Shown piece after piece: positions 16,952 to 25,985 of a stretch of DNA of 46,954 nt. The position numbers and the translations under genes are program-made. A model generated the notes under the pieces. The model worked only from the letters and a program-made list of their open reading frames with translations. It was not told the origin of the DNA and ran no database searches. The DNA comes from Candidatus Omnitrophota bacterium (GTDB taxonomy: Bacteria; Omnitrophota; Gorgyraeia; Duberdicusellales; 4484-171), in contig CP070684.1 in NCBI GenBank assembly GCA_020352775.1, positions 148,695 through 195,648 of the forward strand, written 5' to 3'. The first letter of the stretch is position 1; every line of letters begins with the position of its first letter.

Positions 16952-18195
16952 AACTTGTTCTTTCCGCTCCGTTTTGCTTGATAAAGCAACTGATCAACCC
17001 TCTCGATAAGATCGGTAATGTCTTTTGCGTCATCCGGATACATAACCGCCCCCAGTGATATCGTAAAATCAACTTTTTTGCGCCGGTAACTTATGGTGGC
17101 CTTTTGGGCATCCTGGCGAATTTTTTCACCCAGGGATATGAGCTCGTCTCGTTTACACTCCACCATAAAAAGAATAAACTCCTCTCCCCCAAAGCGCGAA
17201 ACAATGTTTCCCGAATCCCCCACGCTCTGCATAAGTATTTTTGCAAGTCTCTTAAGAACCAAATCTCCCACAATGTGGCCATGGGTATCGTTTATGGATT
17301 TAAAATTATCGATATCTAACATCAGGATTCCTAAACCGCTTTTTCTAAGATGCGCACGTCTGGTCTCTTCCTTTAATCTCTGGAAGAAATAATCCCGCAC
17401 AAAAAGCGATGTCAGAGAATCTCTTGTCGCTAGCTCCTCGGTTCTTTTAAAAAGATTGGCGCGCTCCAATACGATTGTGCCTAAATCACAGATGCTTCGC
17501 AGTATGCGGGAGTCATCCAGGCTAAAAGCAGAGGTCTGTTTACTTTCGAGTCGTATGGTACCGATTATTGTTTCACCGAGAGAAAGCGGACTTATCGCAA
17601 AAGAACGGATATCGCGGGCCTTAAACGCAAGAACCTGATTGTAATCAAAACGAAAATCCCGCATAATATCATCAATCATCAATGACTGATTGTGTCGCAG
17701 AACCCATTTATCAACTAAATCCCCCTTCTTTTCCTTTATTACCTCATCTTTCCTCTTTAATGATCGTGCAAGATTAAGCTCATCTTTCTTTTCCTGGATT
17801 AAAAAAAGCAAGATGTTGTCAGCCTGTGGGAAAAGCGCTCCGGCAACGCTTACAAGAAAATCAAGTATCTCCTCGGAATCGTTTAATTCAATTAGTTTCT
17901 GAGATACCTCAAAAAGAAAGGACATTCGCTCCGAACGTACCGGCATTGCCACCATCTTTTTCTTGCTTAACTCAATACTTCCTTTCAAAAGATTACTTTT
18001 TTCTTCAATATGTTCTGTCTCGCTCCTGAATTGCGATTCTTTTTTACGCAAAAACCTATTTACGATTAACGCCGCAATCAAAAGAACGAGCGTAAGAACA
18101 AACACGCAAAACAAATTTATTTTACCGATAAAAAACAGAACCAGAGAGGCGAGAAAAAAAAGAATTGAAGTTGTGAAGGGTAAAATATTATACAA
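16936..18195 (-). CDS. Membrane-anchored GAF-GGDEF diguanylate cyclase, no I-site
   Basis: 419 residues: two closely spaced N-terminal membrane helices (about 5-48), a short coiled coil, a GAF-like domain (about 95-235, SFAISPLSLGETIIGTIRLES), then GGDEF (about 250-415) with DIDNFKSINDTHGH and RFGGEEF. The position of the RxxD inhibitory site reads DSGN, so product inhibition at this site is probably lost, unlike its downstream neighbour. The start overlaps the ABC ATPase stop by 8 bases. Confidence 0.88.
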   Translation of the reverse strand: MYNILPFTTSILFFLASLVLFFIGKINLFCVFVLTLVLLIAALIVNRFLRKKESQFRSETEHIEEKSNLLKGSIELSKKKMVAMPVRSERMSFLFEVSQKLIELNDSEEILDFLVSVAGALFPQADNILLFLIQEKKDELNLARSLKRKDEVIKEKKGDLVDKWVLRHNQSLMIDDIMRDFRFDYNQVLAFKARDIRSFAISPLSLGETIIGTIRLESKQTSAFSLDDSRILRSICDLGTIVLERANLFKRTEELATRDSLTSLFVRDYFFQRLKEETRRAHLRKSGLGILMLDIDNFKSINDTHGHIVGDLVLKRLAKILMQSVGDSGNIVSRFGGEEFILFMVECKRDELISLGEKIRQDAQKATISYRRKKVDFTISLGAVMYPDDAKDITDLIERVDQLLYQAKRSGKNKLCTAG

Positions 18196-19291
18196 TGGCT
18201 TCTTCTGTGGAAAGGTCGAAGAAATGGACTTTATTCATATCCAAAACGACTTCCACGATACCCCCTATTACGGGTATATTCCCGGCATCGACTACGGCGA
18301 TAAAAACGTGTTTGCCGCTGGATAGATACAGGTAATTCTCTGAACCCATTGTCTCAACAACATCACAAAGCACCGAGACTGTATTTCCAGGGGTAGCGTG
18401 AGAAGCAAATAATTTATCATAAACATCTTCCGGCCTTATCCCCATGGTGACTTCTTTATCAATATAACTCTGGAGCTTGGGATACATCTCCTCAATAATC
18501 TTAACTCTAAAATTACTTTCATCGAACCACAACTCGCCGTCTTTCTTTATAATCACACCTTGCATAAAATTCATCGGGGGCGAGCCGATAAAGCCGGCAA
18601 CAAATTTATTCACGGGATTATCGTAAACTTTTAATGGCGTATCGCACTGTAATATTTTTCCATCTTTCATCACCGCAATCCTATCTCCTAATGTCATTGC
18701 TTCAGTCTGATCGTGAGTAACGTAAATCATGGTAGTCTGAATCTTTAAATGCAGTTTGTGAATTTCGGTACGCATCTGCACACGCATCTTAGCATCAAGA
18801 TTGCTTAAAGGTTCGTCAAAGAGAAATACCATGGGTTTACGCACAATCGCACGGCCCACTGCCACACGTTGGCGCTCTCCACCAGAAAGCTCCCTCGGTC
18901 TTCGATCCAGGAGATGCTTTATTCCTAAAATCTGCGCTGCATCCCTAACGCGCTTATCGATATCGCTGCGGGAATAATTACGTAATTTGAGCGCGAACGC
19001 CATATTATCATAAGCAGCCATGTGAGGATAAAGAGCGTAATTTTGGAAAACCATGGCGATATCTCTATCCTTGGCGGGAACGTTATTGACGTGCTTATCT
19101 GCGATATAGACATCGCCTTTGGTCGGAAATTCAAGGCCGGCAATCATCCGTAAAGTAGTTGATTTTCCGCAACCAGAGGGGCCGAGCAAAACAAGAAATT
19201 CTTTATTCTCAACACCTAAAGATACATTCTCGACTGCTGCTACATCCCCTTTAAAGATCTTCCATACATTTCGCAAACTTACTTGAGCCAT
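18188..19291 (-). CDS. UgpC/MsmX-type carbohydrate ABC transporter ATPase
   Basis: 367-residue ATPase of the sugar-importer (MalK/UgpC/MsmX) class. Walker A GPSGCGKST is at 37-45, the Q-loop VFQNYALYPHM, LSGGERQ at 135-141, the Walker B FLFDEPLSNLDA, the switch THDQTEAM, and a C-terminal TOBE/MalK regulatory region with MGIRPEDV. No permease or binding protein is nearby, so it may serve several sugar transporters, as MsmX does. It heads an operon with two diguanylate cyclases and pgi. Confidence 0.92.
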   Translation of the reverse strand: MAQVSLRNVWKIFKGDVAAVENVSLGVENKEFLVLLGPSGCGKSTTLRMIAGLEFPTKGDVYIADKHVNNVPAKDRDIAMVFQNYALYPHMAAYDNMAFALKLRNYSRSDIDKRVRDAAQILGIKHLLDRRPRELSGGERQRVAVGRAIVRKPMVFLFDEPLSNLDAKMRVQMRTEIHKLHLKIQTTMIYVTHDQTEAMTLGDRIAVMKDGKILQCDTPLKVYDNPVNKFVAGFIGSPPMNFMQGVIIKKDGELWFDESNFRVKIIEEMYPKLQSYIDKEVTMGIRPEDVYDKLFASHATPGNTVSVLCDVVETMGSENYLYLSSGKHVFIAVVDAGNIPVIGGIVEVVLDMNKVHFFDLSTEEAIV

Positions 19292-19301
19292 AGTATTTAA
19301 G

Positions 19302-19330
19302 ATTTTATGGTTTTAATGGGGCTATGTCAA
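19302..19330 (-). promoter_or_regulatory. Sigma-70 promoter of the ABC-GGDEF-GGDEF-pgi operon
   Basis: The -35 TTGACA (19325-19330) and -10 TAAAAT (19302-19307) are separated by 17 bases and lie 11 bases upstream of the ATG. This is one of the best promoter matches in the window. Confidence 0.75.
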
Positions 19331-19380
19331 TAATAAATTTTCCCTAACCTGATTATTTTTAGATATTTAGAAGGATATTT

Positions 19381-20226
19381 TTACGCCGGGACCAGGTAAC
19401 ACAGTATTTTTGAAATTGTATCTTTTAACTCTTTGCGTGGCACAACCAAATCTACCATACCGTGTTCTAAATTAAATTCTGAAGTTTGAAATCCCTTCGG
19501 TAAATCCTGCTTTATAGTCTGCTTTATTACCCTTGGACCGGTAAATCCTATCAATGCGCCTGGTTCAGCAATAGTTACATCCCCCAATCCCGCGAATGAA
19601 GCCATTACCCCGGCCATCGTAGGATGGGTAAGCACTGAAACAAAAGGAACATTATTTTCTTTGAGAAGCTCTAGCGCTCCACTGGTCTTTGCCATCTGCA
19701 TAAGGCTAAGCATTCCTTCATACATTCTTGCTCCGCCTCCAGAACCAGAAATAATCACAAGCGGCCAGCGTTTTTTTAGAGCAAGCTCGGTGAGACGGAC
19801 AATCTTCTCCCCCACCACCGAACCCATAGAACCCATAATAAAACGGGAATCAGTAATACCTAAAGCAATATCTACCTTGTTTATTTTTGCCTGACCCGTT
19901 ATCACCGCTTCTTTAAGACCAGTCTTTTTTTGTTCTTCAGCTAATTTCGAAACGTATTTTTTCTGTCCTTCGAATTTAAGGGGGTCGCAGGGCTCCAATC
20001 TCGTATCCAATTCTATAAAGCTGCCCTCATCTGCGATCATATCCAACCTTTCCCAGCAGGTAAGCGTAAAATGATACCCGCACTTGGCACACACCTTTAA
20101 ATTTTCATCTAAAGCCTTTCTGAATATTAAATGCGAACACTGCGGGCACTTATTCCAGAGTCCGTCGGGAATTTCTTTACGTCTGTGTCTTCTTGAATCG
20201 CCGAAAGGTTTCTTAAATATTCTCAC
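19381..20226 (-). CDS. accD: Acetyl-CoA carboxylase carboxyltransferase subunit beta
   Basis: 281 residues, the zinc-binding beta subunit that with AccA moves CO2 from biotin to acetyl-CoA in fatty acid synthesis. The zinc ribbon uses C27, C30, C46 and C49. The crotonase-like core has FIMGSMGSVVGEK, SGSGGGARMYEG, LTHPTMAGVMASFA and IAEPGALIGFTGPRV. The start overlaps the DUF1015 gene stop by 4 bases. No accA is present. It appears to be the last gene of the heat-shock operon run. Confidence 0.95.
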   Translation of the reverse strand: MRIFKKPFGDSRRHRRKEIPDGLWNKCPQCSHLIFRKALDENLKVCAKCGYHFTLTCWERLDMIADEGSFIELDTRLEPCDPLKFEGQKKYVSKLAEEQKKTGLKEAVITGQAKINKVDIALGITDSRFIMGSMGSVVGEKIVRLTELALKKRWPLVIISGSGGGARMYEGMLSLMQMAKTSGALELLKENNVPFVSVLTHPTMAGVMASFAGLGDVTIAEPGALIGFTGPRVIKQTIKQDLPKGFQTSEFNLEHGMVDLVVPRKELKDTISKILCYLVPA

Positions 20227-21410
20227 TTTTCAAACCTCCTAATTACAATCCCGGAAAGTAACTTGGGATAAAAATAGGTTGATTTTTGAGGAAGACGTGC
20301 GCCTTTATTGGCAATAGCAAATACTTCCTTTAAAGGGGAAGGTTTTAGCAAAAACGCAACTCTCTTATTATCAGCTAATTGCTTTGCTTCCTCAATACTG
20401 TGAGTGTATCTGGCTTCACCTACCGGCTTAAGACGCGGAAGCACTAACTGATGAAGCAGATACGTATCGAGCTTACGATATATGGGATTTACGGACTTAA
20501 GTGCTGCGGCTTTTTTTAATCTTAAAAACTTGAAGCTGCCGTTTTTGTAAATACCAAATGAAAACAATGATTTCGCCTCTAGCTTTTGTTGCAATTCATT
20601 CTGATTTACATCCTCAATATAAAAATACGGCTTTAAAGCATCCAGGGTGGTTTCTTGCACTTCGACTACGCGATGAGTGGGAAGGATAAGCAATCCTTCT
20701 TGCGCATCAGTGATGTAAGCCATAACATAATTTAGGTCTTTAAAGCGCCCCCTATTTCTTTTGAAATAATCATAAGAAACCTCAAAGCGATGATGCCCGT
20801 CGGCGATTACCAAGCGTGCTTTTTCAAAATCATCACATATCTTTTTGATCTTATTGTGCTCAGCTATTTTCCACACCTTGTTTTCAATGTTTTTAGAGTC
20901 AACAAACTCAAAAAAAGGGGGCTGACAAGAATACTCTTTATAGGCATTCTGTAGCGATCTTAAAGTTGTGGGAGCAATAACAAATATCGGACCCAGATTT
21001 GCTTTTACTGCCTCCGTGATTCTTTTTCTATCAATCTTTGGTTTCTTTAAGGTATATTCATGCGGGAAAACCATTCCTTTTCTATTCATGCATAAAAGAG
21101 AAAGAATCCCAAATCTACGGTGCACTTTACCCTCATACGTAAATTTTTGTTCATAAAGATAAAGACTTTCCTGCTCATCGCTAACTAATATGCCTTCTTT
21201 AAGCCAGCGCTTAAATTCTTTTCCGACAAACCTATAATCACTGTCGGTAGCAAGAAGGATTTTACAGTAATTATAAGGGTATCTGGTTCTTAAAAATTGA
21301 AGCTCATCGGCACCAATCACATCATATGGCGGACAAACCACGGTGGATAAATCCTGAATTATCTCAGGGTTATAATAAGAGGCCTTAAAAGGTTTGATAA
21401 GTTTTAGCAT
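20223..21410 (-). CDS. DUF1015 family protein
   Basis: 395-residue protein of the DUF1015 family (PF06245). Typical segments are the start (PFKASYYNPE...VVCPPYDVI), LYLYEQKFTYEGKVHRRFGILSL, FPHEYTLKKPKIDR, the central LVIADGHHRFEVS and YVMAYITDA, and the C-terminal FLLKPSPLKEVFAIANKGARLPQKSTYFYPKL. The ADGHHR motif suggests an enzyme, but I know no established reaction. No membrane segments are visible. It sits 3 bases after the FmdB-like gene and overlaps accD. Confidence 0.85.
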   Translation of the reverse strand: MLKLIKPFKASYYNPEIIQDLSTVVCPPYDVIGADELQFLRTRYPYNYCKILLATDSDYRFVGKEFKRWLKEGILVSDEQESLYLYEQKFTYEGKVHRRFGILSLLCMNRKGMVFPHEYTLKKPKIDRKRITEAVKANLGPIFVIAPTTLRSLQNAYKEYSCQPPFFEFVDSKNIENKVWKIAEHNKIKKICDDFEKARLVIADGHHRFEVSYDYFKRNRGRFKDLNYVMAYITDAQEGLLILPTHRVVEVQETTLDALKPYFYIEDVNQNELQQKLEAKSLFSFGIYKNGSFKFLRLKKAAALKSVNPIYRKLDTYLLHQLVLPRLKPVGEARYTHSIEEAKQLADNKRVAFLLKPSPLKEVFAIANKGARLPQKSTYFYPKLLSGIVIRRFEK

Positions 21411-21413
21411 GGT

Positions 21414-21653
21414 TTATTCTTTTTTAGGACATTGAGTATTATCGCAGCTTCTTGATTTTTCGCACTTTCCTTTTCGATTATAATCCGTGATATAAAATCC
21501 ACTTCCTTTAAAAATCAGACCAGCTCCTGCACCGATCAGCCGCTTCACTTTGCCGTTACACTTGGTACATTTTTTAAGCGGGGCTTCATTTATTCCCTGA
21601 AACACTTCAAAAGTTTCCCCACATTTATTACATTCATATTCATAAGTAGGCAC
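21414..21653 (-). CDS. FmdB-type zinc ribbon protein
   Basis: 79-residue small protein with the FmdB/CxxC_CXXC_SSSS zinc ribbon: MPTYEYECNKCGETFE, then KKCTKCNGKVKR; ligands are C8, C11, C29 and C32. A conserved FKGSGFYITDY follows, typical of the family, and a second Cys set (CEKSRSC, TQC) sits near the C terminus. Function is unknown; regulation by or of translation has been guessed for relatives. It is co-directional with dnaJ, 16 bases downstream. Confidence 0.88.
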   Translation of the reverse strand: MPTYEYECNKCGETFEVFQGINEAPLKKCTKCNGKVKRLIGAGAGLIFKGSGFYITDYNRKGKCEKSRSCDNTQCPKKE

Positions 21654-21669
21654 TACTTAACACCTCCTG

Positions 21670-22773
21670 TTATGTTTCTTTTCGTAATTTTGCAAGTTCC
21701 TCAAAAAGGCGCTTTTCCCGCAAAGAAAGCTTTTTGGGGATTTCTACATCTACCTCCACCAATTCATCGCCGGAGTGCTTGGTACGCAGATTCGTAATCC
21801 CTTTACCCTTTAACCTGAAAACAGTGCTTGACTGGGTTCCAGATGGAATTCTCATATTAACTCTTCCGTTTAAAGTAGGAACCTCGATGTTTCCACCCAA
21901 AACAGCTTTAACTAAACTAATTTTAACGCGACAGCGCAAGTCATCACCATGGCGCTCAAAAACTGAATGTGGATTCACTCTAATGTGTACATACAAGTCT
22001 CCATATCCACTTCCCACAAAATGACCCTCTGAGCGCAAGCGCAAAATAGAGCCGGTCTGCACACCGGCAGGTATGGTCACTTTGATAGTTTTTTTCTTTT
22101 TTATGCTCCCGCTGCCTGTGCACAGTTTACACTTATTCTTGATAATTGAGCCCTCCCCCTGACAAGTGGGACAAGTTTGGGCAAAACTAATAAAGCCCAT
22201 GCCGCTTCTAACCATCCCGCTACCATTACACATTGGGCAAGGTACCTTCCCGGCACCTTTCTCCGCGCCACTTCCGTTACACTGAGGGCAAGCTTCATAA
22301 CGTTGGTAGGTAATGTTTTTCTCCACCCCTTTACCTGCTTCTTCAAGTGAAATTGCTGCTTCAAAGTGCGCATCTTCACCCGTACGTGTCCGCCGACCCC
22401 TACCTCTTCGCCCTCCAAAAATATCAAATCCCAAATCGGAGAAGAAATCTTCAAAGATGCTGCCAAACCCATTCATTCCACCAAAAATATCTGCAAAGTT
22501 TGCACCTCTAAAAATGTCTTCAGTGGTAAAACGGGAATCTATTCCGGCATGTCCATACTGGTCATAAAGTTGGCGTTTTTGGGGATCACTTAAAACTGCA
22601 TATGCCTCAGAGATTTCTTTAAATTTCTCCTCCGCCTCTTTTTTCTTATCCTCGCTGACTCTGTCTGGATGAAATTGCTTTACAAGATTACGGTATTCTC
22701 TTTTAATCTCATCGGCAGAGGCGCTGCGCGATACACCCAGTCTTTCATAATAATCGCGTTTGGTTCCCATCAT
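21670..22773 (-). CDS. dnaJ: Chaperone DnaJ
   Basis: 367-residue type I Hsp40 that activates the DnaK ATPase. The J domain (about 6-72) contains HPD at 35-37. A Gly/Phe-rich linker (about 85-130) follows, then the zinc-binding domain with four CxxCxGxG repeats (CPQCNGSG, CPMCNGSG, CPTCQGEG, CKLCTGSG), then the C-terminal substrate domains. The second Met is an equally good start. It lies just after dnaK. Confidence 0.97.
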   Translation of the reverse strand: MMGTKRDYYERLGVSRSASADEIKREYRNLVKQFHPDRVSEDKKKEAEEKFKEISEAYAVLSDPQKRQLYDQYGHAGIDSRFTTEDIFRGANFADIFGGMNGFGSIFEDFFSDLGFDIFGGRRGRGRRTRTGEDAHFEAAISLEEAGKGVEKNITYQRYEACPQCNGSGAEKGAGKVPCPMCNGSGMVRSGMGFISFAQTCPTCQGEGSIIKNKCKLCTGSGSIKKKKTIKVTIPAGVQTGSILRLRSEGHFVGSGYGDLYVHIRVNPHSVFERHGDDLRCRVKISLVKAVLGGNIEVPTLNGRVNMRIPSGTQSSTVFRLKGKGITNLRTKHSGDELVEVDVEIPKKLSLREKRLFEELAKLRKET

Positions 22774-22782
22774 CCCTCTATC

Positions 22783-24681
22783 TTACTTCTTGCCTTCATC
22801 CTCTTCTTTGTATTCAGCATCGATGACGTCTTCTGGTTTTCCTTTCTCACCCTCAGGCTTCTTTCCTTCTGGCCCAGGTCCAGCTTCAGGGCCAGGCTGT
22901 GGACCGGCTTTCGCCTGCTCTTGTGCACTTGCTTTATACATCTCTTCAGCCAGTTTATGCGAGCTTTTAGTTAGCTCGTCAATGCCTTTTTCAATTTCAT
23001 CCTTTGTTATGCCTTCTTTTTTAATCGCATCTTTAAGCGTATTGAGCTTATCTTCGATGCTTTTTTTATCCGCATCAGAAATCTTAGCTCCATAATCTTT
23101 CAATGCCTTCTCTGTAGAATAAATCAACGTATCAGCTTTATTCCTAAGCTCCGCTACTTCTTTTCTCTTCTTATCCTCTTCAGAGTAAGCCTCTGCCTCT
23201 TTAACCATCTTATCGATATCTTCTTCTTTTAATTTCTGAGGGGCAGTTATTCTTATGGACTGCTCTTTGCCAGTACCTTGGTCTTTAGCTGTCACATGGA
23301 CAATACCGTTTGTGTCGATATCGAAAGTTACTTCAATTTTCGGCATGCCGCGCGGTGCCGGCGGAATTCCCACCAGGTCAAAACGGCCTAGCTCTACATT
23401 ATCACTTGCCATAGGTCGCTCACCCTGAAGCACCCTTATTGTAACGGCAGTTTGATTATCTTCGGCAGTAGAGAAAATTTGTGACTTTTTGGTAGGAATG
23501 GTAGTATTTCTCTCAATAAGCCTTGTGCATACCCCGCCTAAAGTCTCTATCCCTAAAGAAAGAGGTGTTACGTCTAAAAGCAGCACGTCCTTAACATCAC
23601 CTTTTATAATCCCGGCCTGGATTGCCGCCCCAGAAGCAACGCACTCCATAGGATCGACTCCACGCTCAATTTTCTTGCCGACATAATCTTCAACAAATTG
23701 CTGAACCATAGGCATCCGAGTGGGTCCACCCACCATAATTATCCTATGTATATCCCCAGGTTTTAAATTCGCGTCTGCAAGTGCTCTCTCTATAGAAATC
23801 CTTGTCTTTTCTACAATCGGACGCACAAGCTCTTCAAGCTTTGCCCTTGTTATATGCATCACAAGATGCTTGGGCCCACTTTGATCAGCAGTAATAAAGG
23901 GAAGATTAACATCAGTGGTAATAGTAGAAGATAGTTCTATCTTAGCCTTCTCTGCTCCCTCTCTTAAACGCTGCATTGCCATAGCATCACCGCGTAAATC
24001 TACGCCACTGTCACGCTTAAATTCATCAATGATGTAGTTCATTAGCGCTTCATCCATGTCTCTTCCTCCAAGCTGTGTATCGCCAGAGGTTGACTTTACC
24101 TCAAATACACCTTGAGCCATTTCCATAGTTGTCACATCCAGGGTTCCTCCGCCAAAATCAAACACTAAAATTTTCTGCTCTTTTTCGTCTTTGCCCAATC
24201 CATAAGCAAGACATGCGGCGGTAGGCTCATTGATAATACGCAAAACCTTAAACCCCGCAATCTCTCCCGCATCTTTAGTAGCTTGACGCTGATTATCATT
24301 AAAATAAGCAGGGCAGGTGATAACCGCTTCATTTACGCTATCGCCCAAATGAGCCTCTGCATCTTTTTTTATTTTTTGCAAAACAAAAGCTGAAAGCTGC
24401 TGAGGGGTAAATTCCTTACCGTGAATTTTATACTTAAACGTGGTTCCCATTTTTCTTTTAAATCCAGTGGCAGTGCCCTCAGGGTTGATAGTTGCTTGCC
24501 GGCGCCCGGGTTCTCCCACCAAGAGTTGATCGTCCTTGCTAAACGCCACATACGAAGGAAATGCCTTTCCTCCGCCTACAGTTGTTCCTTCCGCAGACGG
24601 CATAATTACCGGACGGCCCCCTTCCATTACTGCTGCCGCTGAATTTGAAGTCCCTAAATCGATACCTATTACTCGTGCCAT
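22783..24681 (-). CDS. dnaK: Chaperone DnaK (Hsp70)
   Basis: 632-residue Hsp70. I place the start at ATG 24679-24681 ([22 protein letters not shown]) because GAGGGGAGG lies just upstream and DnaK proteins begin at IGIDLGT; the frame is open farther upstream. The ATPase signatures [13 protein letters not shown] and [11 protein letters not shown], the linker [16 protein letters not shown] and the substrate domain are intact. The C-terminal tail is acidic with a Pro/Gly-rich stretch, ending [10 protein letters not shown]. Confidence 0.98.
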   Translation of the reverse strand: MARVIGIDLGTSNSAAAVMEGGRPVIMPSAEGTTVGGGKAFPSYVAFSKDDQLLVGEPGRRQATINPEGTATGFKRKMGTTFKYKIHGKEFTPQQLSAFVLQKIKKDAEAHLGDSVNEAVITCPAYFNDNQRQATKDAGEIAGFKVLRIINEPTAACLAYGLGKDEKEQKILVFDFGGGTLDVTTMEMAQGVFEVKSTSGDTQLGGRDMDEALMNYIIDEFKRDSGVDLRGDAMAMQRLREGAEKAKIELSSTITTDVNLPFITADQSGPKHLVMHITRAKLEELVRPIVEKTRISIERALADANLKPGDIHRIIMVGGPTRMPMVQQFVEDYVGKKIERGVDPMECVASGAAIQAGIIKGDVKDVLLLDVTPLSLGIETLGGVCTRLIERNTTIPTKKSQIFSTAEDNQTAVTIRVLQGERPMASDNVELGRFDLVGIPPAPRGMPKIEVTFDIDTNGIVHVTAKDQGTGKEQSIRITAPQKLKEEDIDKMVKEAEAYSEEDKKRKEVAELRNKADTLIYSTEKALKDYGAKISDADKKSIEDKLNTLKDAIKKEGITKDEIEKGIDELTKSSHKLAEEMYKASAQEQAKAGPQPGPEAGPGPEGKKPEGEKGKPEDVIDAEYKEEDEGKK

Positions 24682-24697
24682 GTTAACCTCCCCTCTC

Positions 24698-25228
24698 TTA
24701 CTCTGCTTTTTCCTTCTTTTTAACACCAACAATTACTTTTGAAGTCCGTAACACTTTGTCACCAAAAAGATATCCTTTTTGGATTTCTTCCAAAACAAGG
24801 TGTTCATCCCCTTCTTCGATTTCCCGGCTCGCCACAATCTCATGAAAATGGGGATCAAACTTTTTACCCGCTGCTTCGATGGTTTTCAATCCTTTTTTAA
24901 AAAGAACACCTAACAAATTGTTATAAGTCAACTCGATTCCTTTGGCAATCTGCTCAAAATCACTGTGCTCTTTAACCATTCGTAATGCCTGCTCCATCTC
25001 ATCCAGCACAATAGTTAAATCCTTAAGGAGTGAGTAATTGGCAAATTTGATAACATCTTCTTTTTCCCGTTCCCAACGCTTGCGGGCATTGTCAAATTCA
25101 GCACCGAGGCGTATATATTTATCCCGCAGCGCCTCCAACTCTTGACCCTGCTTTTCTAACTTATGTAAGTCCTCCGCTAGATGTTCTTCTTTCGGGTGTT
25201 TTTCTTCTTTTTTTGTGTGCTTCTTCAT
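24698..25228 (-). CDS. grpE: Nucleotide exchange factor GrpE
   Basis: 176-residue DnaK exchange factor. A long charged coiled coil (about 1-70, including [22 protein letters not shown], family L...Y.R..A.F.N...R) is followed by the beta domain [13 protein letters not shown] and [17 protein letters not shown]. The ATG overlaps the hrcA stop. The order hrcA-grpE-dnaK-dnaJ matches the classic Gram-positive and PVC heat-shock operon. Confidence 0.96.
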   Translation of the reverse strand: MKKHTKKEEKHPKEEHLAEDLHKLEKQGQELEALRDKYIRLGAEFDNARKRWEREKEDVIKFANYSLLKDLTIVLDEMEQALRMVKEHSDFEQIAKGIELTYNNLLGVLFKKGLKTIEAAGKKFDPHFHEIVASREIEEGDEHLVLEEIQKGYLFGDKVLRTSKVIVGVKKKEKAE

Positions 25229-25983
25229 ACAAAATCCTCAATTATTTTTTCAAGTTGATTCTTAATAGTGTAAAGGCAAGAAGAAGCTTTTGAGTAATTC
25301 ATCCTCATCGGCCCCAAAAGACCTAGAGAAAAGGTAACATCTTGCTTGCGGGCTCCGGAAACCACTAGAGAACAGTCCTCGATTTCATCCAATCCTATCT
25401 CATCTCCAATAAGAATTCTTACTCGCTCATCAAAAGAACGAAGAAGAAGATCTTGAAGTTCGCTTATTCTTACCTCCAACGCATAAAAAAGATTGCGCAG
25501 ACGCATGATATCTCCAAACTCCGGTTGATTAAAAATAAAGCGCGTACCTTGCATAAAGACCTTTTCTTCCCCGCCCAGACCAGAGCTCTTTTCCGTAAAG
25601 GCAACCAAAGAGGTATAGCCGCTTTCTTGCGCCAATATATCTAAGGTATGATGAATAGCTTCTTCGATACCAGATTCCGCAATCAAGGAAAGATTAGAGG
25701 CCACAGGATAACCTTTTGTAATATCTTCATCCATAAGGCGCCCTACATACCGCCTAAAACCTTCCTGTGTTGGCACTCTTCCGGAAGAAGTATGCACGTG
25801 AGAAATCAACCCCCTATCCTCCAAAGAAACCATCACGTTTCTTATGGTGGCAGAAGAATAAGGGAGACTATAGCGCTTTTGCAAATAAGCAGAGCTTATC
25901 GGCTTTGACTCCTGGATATAACTCTCGATAAGGCAGTCAAGAATCTCTGTTTCCCGTTCTCTGCTATTGATTATCCTTCCCAT
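25225..25983 (-). CDS. hrcA: Heat-inducible transcription repressor HrcA (short form)
   Basis: 252-residue repressor that binds CIRCE operators. The winged-helix N terminus is complete (ILDCLIESYIQESKPISS, SSATIRNVMVSLEDRGLI, HTSSGRVPTQEGFRRYV). The C-terminal part has VRILIGDEIGL and a closing LGLLGPMRMNYSKA. At 252 residues against a usual ~340, much of the central inserted dimerising domain is reduced. It directly follows the PilX-like gene. A CIRCE site upstream of that gene implies autoregulation. Confidence 0.93.
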   Translation of the reverse strand: MGRIINSRERETEILDCLIESYIQESKPISSAYLQKRYSLPYSSATIRNVMVSLEDRGLISHVHTSSGRVPTQEGFRRYVGRLMDEDITKGYPVASNLSLIAESGIEEAIHHTLDILAQESGYTSLVAFTEKSSGLGGEEKVFMQGTRFIFNQPEFGDIMRLRNLFYALEVRISELQDLLLRSFDERVRILIGDEIGLDEIEDCSLVVSGARKQDVTFSLGLLGPMRMNYSKASSCLYTIKNQLEKIIEDFV

Positions 25984-25985
25984 CC

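Noticed and set aside
22313-22974. Long plus-strand open frames opposite dnaJ and dnaK
   Set aside because: They arise from codon bias on the complementary strand of conserved chaperone genes.
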